Positions 51,451 through 53,245 of a stretch of DNA of 53,245 bases are shown piece by piece. Within the stretch, counting starts at the first letter, position 1; every line of letters starts with the position of its first letter. The notes below the pieces were generated by a model that made no database searches, was not told the origin of the DNA, and worked only from the letters and a program-made list of their open reading frames with translations. The position numbers were made by a program, and so were the translations under genes. Source of the stretch: Candidatus Onthousia excrementipullorum (GTDB lineage: Bacteria; Bacillota_I; Bacilli_A; RF39; UBA660); assembly GCA_018712385.1 (NCBI GenBank), contig DVHC01000027.1:1-53245 (forward strand), written 5' to 3'.

Positions 51451-51699
51451 CTAAAACTTATCAATATTAATTTTAACGTATTTATTATCTTTTAGTGAAC
51501 TACTAGCTTGTACTAAAGTTCTTATAGCATTAGCAGTTCTACCATTTTTACCGATAACTCTACCAATGTCAGAATCTGATACTAATACTTCTATAATTAT
51601 TTCCTTATCATTTTCACTAGGAAATTCTTTAACAGAAACAGCATCTTCATCTTTTACGATATTTTTAACTATCTTCTCTGTTAATTCTACTAAACTCAT
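51451..51699 (-). CDS. khpA: KH-domain RNA-binding protein KhpA
   Basis: 82-residue single KH protein that binds RNA, often with KhpB, and affects cell division and wall growth in Firmicutes. The GxxG-type loop is in GRVIGKNGRTANAIRTLVQA (about 46-65). In Firmicutes it usually follows rpsP, as here; the rpsP stop and khpA ATG overlap by one base. Confidence 0.92.
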   Translation of the reverse strand: MSLVELTEKIVKNIVKDEDAVSVKEFPSENDKEIIIEVLVSDSDIGRVIGKNGRTANAIRTLVQASSSLKDNKYVKINIDKF

Positions 51700-51980
51700 T
51701 ATTTTGTTTCCTTTTTATCTTTAGATTCAGCAAATTTTTTCATTATACCTGCTTCTTTTAATAGATTTCTAACAGTATCAGATGGTATTGCTCCATTATT
51801 TAACCATTTTAGAGCAACTTCTTCATTGATTTTAACATCTTTTTCACTGTTTATTGGATTATAAGTACCAATTAATTCAAGATATTCTCCATCTCTTCTA
51901 CTTCTTGAATCTGTTGCAACTATACGATAAAATGGTCTTTTCTTAGCTCCCATTCTCATTAATCTTAATTTTACTGCCAT
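51699..51980 (-). CDS. rpsP: 30S ribosomal protein S16
   Basis: 93-residue small-subunit protein, required for 30S assembly. Recognised by [19 protein letters not shown] at the N-terminus, then LIGTYNP and the [19 protein letters not shown] helix (about 55-73). The ATG at 51980 is chosen from this conserved start and AAAGGAG upstream. It begins the rpsP-khpA operon. The family is 80-90 residues, with a short lysine-rich tail here. Confidence 0.97.
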   Translation of the reverse strand: MAVKLRLMRMGAKKRPFYRIVATDSRSRRDGEYLELIGTYNPINSEKDVKINEEVALKWLNNGAIPSDTVRNLLKEAGIMKKFAESKDKKETK

Positions 51981-52020
51981 ATTTACAGCTCCTTTCTTTT
52001 TTACTGTTATAATTATACAT

Positions 52021-52064
52021 AAAAAAATAAAGACTGTCAACCTTTTTTTGTTAACAGTCTTTTA
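52021..52064 (-). terminator. Terminator after the CotE-like gene
   Basis: AAGACTGTCAAC / GTTAACAGTCTT (one mismatch) followed by a T-run on the minus strand, just before the rpsP promoter region. Confidence 0.85.
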
Positions 52065-52068
52065 AGAA

Positions 52069-52602
52069 CTATTCAGTGGGATTATCTAAATATTCTTCAT
52101 TTACTTCTTTATCAATTCTCTCATCTATTTCACTATCACTATCCATAATCTCTTCCCAGTCATCTACTTCATCTAGAGTATTGATACGCACTTTAGTATC
52201 GCCAACTAACTCTATACCTAGGGTTTTATCTATAGTACAGTTAATAACACTACCATTAATCTCTGCTTTACTACAACTTGGACCACTTAAACTTCTAATA
52301 ATTACTTCTTCATTTTCAGTATCAGTCGTTCCTTGAACATTTATAGTTTCTGTATAGTTTTTAGTATCTTTTAATACTTCTGTCTTAGTATCATTATCAT
52401 AAGAATACCAAATATTAATATCATAACTTCCATTAATAGTTACTACTCCATTTGAAAAAGTACCACTAAAGTTATGATTAATTACCCAACACCCAAGAAT
52501 TGTATTAGGACTATTAGTTACTTGTAACGATAAGTTATCAGTAAATTGTTTCTTACCTTTACCAATAACTGCTTTTGTTACTATTTCTTTAAAAGATGCC
52601 AT
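52069..52602 (-). CDS. CotE-like spore coat morphogenetic protein
   Basis: 177 residues with clear resemblance to CotE of Bacillus, the organiser of the outer spore coat. The N-terminus (FKEIVTKAVIGKGKKQF), LGCWVINHNF, GSYDINIWYSYDNDTKTEV and the acidic tail (DDWEEIMDSDSEIDE) follow the CotE order. The length matches CotE (about 180). Many of the small-genome relatives are not thought to sporulate, so the gene may be retained for another envelope role. It is the only coat-type gene in the window. Confidence 0.8.
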   Translation of the reverse strand: MASFKEIVTKAVIGKGKKQFTDNLSLQVTNSPNTILGCWVINHNFSGTFSNGVVTINGSYDINIWYSYDNDTKTEVLKDTKNYTETINVQGTTDTENEEVIIRSLSGPSCSKAEINGSVINCTIDKTLGIELVGDTKVRINTLDEVDDWEEIMDSDSEIDERIDKEVNEEYLDNPTE

Positions 52603-52671
52603 ACGTTTCCCTCCTCTAATTTAGTCTATGCTTTATCTAGTTAAAAAGTACAAAAAACTTACAGATTAACA

Positions 52672-52709
52672 AAAAGAAAGAAACAATTCACAATATGCTT
52701 CTTTCCTTA
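52672..52709 (-). terminator. Terminator after the right-edge Rpn-type gene
   Basis: GAAAGAA and TTCTTTC arms pair across a 15-nt loop and are followed by TTTTTG on the minus strand. Confidence 0.5.
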
Positions 52710-52735
52710 TTTAATAACTAGTTATTATATTTTGT

Positions 52736-53245
52736 TTAATTATTTAGTTTATTAAGTTCTTCTTCACTTAAACCAGTATTTCTAGATACTACATCTATAG
52801 GTATACCATCCTTAAGAAGATTTTTAGCAATAGAGACTTTTTCTGCCTTAGCACCTTCTTTTAATCCAGCTTCCTTACCATCATCATAGCCCCAATTACG
52901 AGCGGTATTAATCATTTTTTTCTGCATCATCTCATTATCGTAAGCTAATCCAAAATTATCATTAAGTCCTAGTCTTTCTAATTCATCCACAATCTTCAAT
53001 GCCTCCTTATCGTCTCCTGCTATTTCTCTTAACTCTTCATAAGATGTAGCAGTAAATAAAGATAAATATGCTTCTTCTTTATTGTCTCCATTATATCTTA
53101 TTCCCTTGTAATTATCAAGATACACTTCGTGAATTTTAAAATCCTTTATCTCCTTATGTGTATTTATATCCATAACAGAGTAAGAGGCTTTACTGACATA
53201 AGGATGCTTTTCTTTATTAAAGTTTATTTGAATAACCTTTTTCTT
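52736..53245 (-). CDS. Rpn/PD-(D/E)XK nuclease family protein, partial at window edge
   Basis: Paralogue of the gene at 21852-22670; the frame stays open to the last base, so the N-terminal nuclease core lies outside the window. The last ~170 residues are present. Matching blocks to the paralogue are VIQINFN (VTQINLN), DNYKGIRYNGDNKEEAYLSL (DYKGIVYDGTNKYETYLSML) and the tail AKAEKVSIAKNLLKDG. A terminator follows the stop. The pair shows this family is repeated in the genome. Confidence 0.8.
   Translation of the reverse strand, partial: KKKVIQINFNKEKHPYVSKASYSVMDINTHKEIKDFKIHEVYLDNYKGIRYNGDNKEEAYLSLFTATSYEELREIAGDDKEALKIVDELERLGLNDNFGLAYDNEMMQKKMINTARNWGYDDGKEAGLKEGAKAEKVSIAKNLLKDGIPIDVVSRNTGLSEEELNKLNN

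Overview
The window looks like chromosome from an uncultured, very AT-rich Firmicute of the Bacilli/Mollicutes-like gut lineages (RF39/Erysipelotrichia type). The grounds are the low GC, TGA used as a stop (truA ends in TGA overlapping the murI ATG), TGG for Trp, strong GGAGG ribosome sites, Bacillus-type gene families (BceAB, CotE-like, KhpA, VrrA-like, a T-box before thrS) and small intergenic gaps. The taxon is an inference. Most genes lie on the minus strand.

Layout. 0.3-6.6 kb: murI, truA, two degenerate EcfA-like ATPases without EcfT, an SDR dehydrogenase and a GH31 alpha-glucosidase. 6.7-9.2 kb: an IS200/IS605 element (tnpA only) lying between a beheaded surface-protein gene and a truncated radical SAM gene. 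9.2-17.2 kb: a PPOX-fold protein, a GreA-like factor overlapping a HelD-like helicase, two SGNH-like paralogues, UvsE and a DUF4143 ATPase. 17.3-21.8 kb: a complete Bce-type antimicrobial-peptide sensing and resistance module. 21.8-25.8 kb: an Rpn-type nuclease, then a diversity-generating retroelement (DGR) cassette: a template repeat and a large surface protein with two variable repeats. No reverse transcriptase is in the window. 26-34.9 kb: RecD2, MtaB, an SGNH hydrolase, an AbiE toxin-antitoxin pair, a broken RhuM gene, prepilin peptidase and PilC. 35-38.4 kb: VrrA-like protein, GNAT, and thrS with a companion gene under a T-box.

38.4-39.7 kb is a compact RNA-regulated toxin region. It holds a probable type I locus (22-residue hydrophobic peptide, convergent antisense RNA, shared terminator), an unassigned small RNA, and a type III ToxI-ToxN system with three 37-nt antitoxin repeats, an internal terminator and ToxN. 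39.7-44.3 kb: deacetylase-like protein, class B PBP, a pilin and DNase IV. 44.4-46.4 kb: a surface protein with an FGE/C-type-lectin C-terminus. Its leader carries a short ORF with a run of nine G residues just before an intrinsic terminator, which suggests phase-variable attenuation. 46.4-48.2 kb: rseP and cdsA. 48.3-50.4 kb: an accessory patch with a long nested palindrome, a possible RNA, an orphan protein and a mismatch-bearing tRNA-Arg. 50.5-53.2 kb: metallopeptidase-like protein, khpA, rpsP, a CotE-like protein and the tail of a second Rpn-type gene running off the window.

Common themes are diversified or switchable surface proteins (DGR, poly-G leader), three classes of toxin-antitoxin locus within 9 kb, and small mobile or repeated elements. 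All calls come from reading the sequence; no database search was run.
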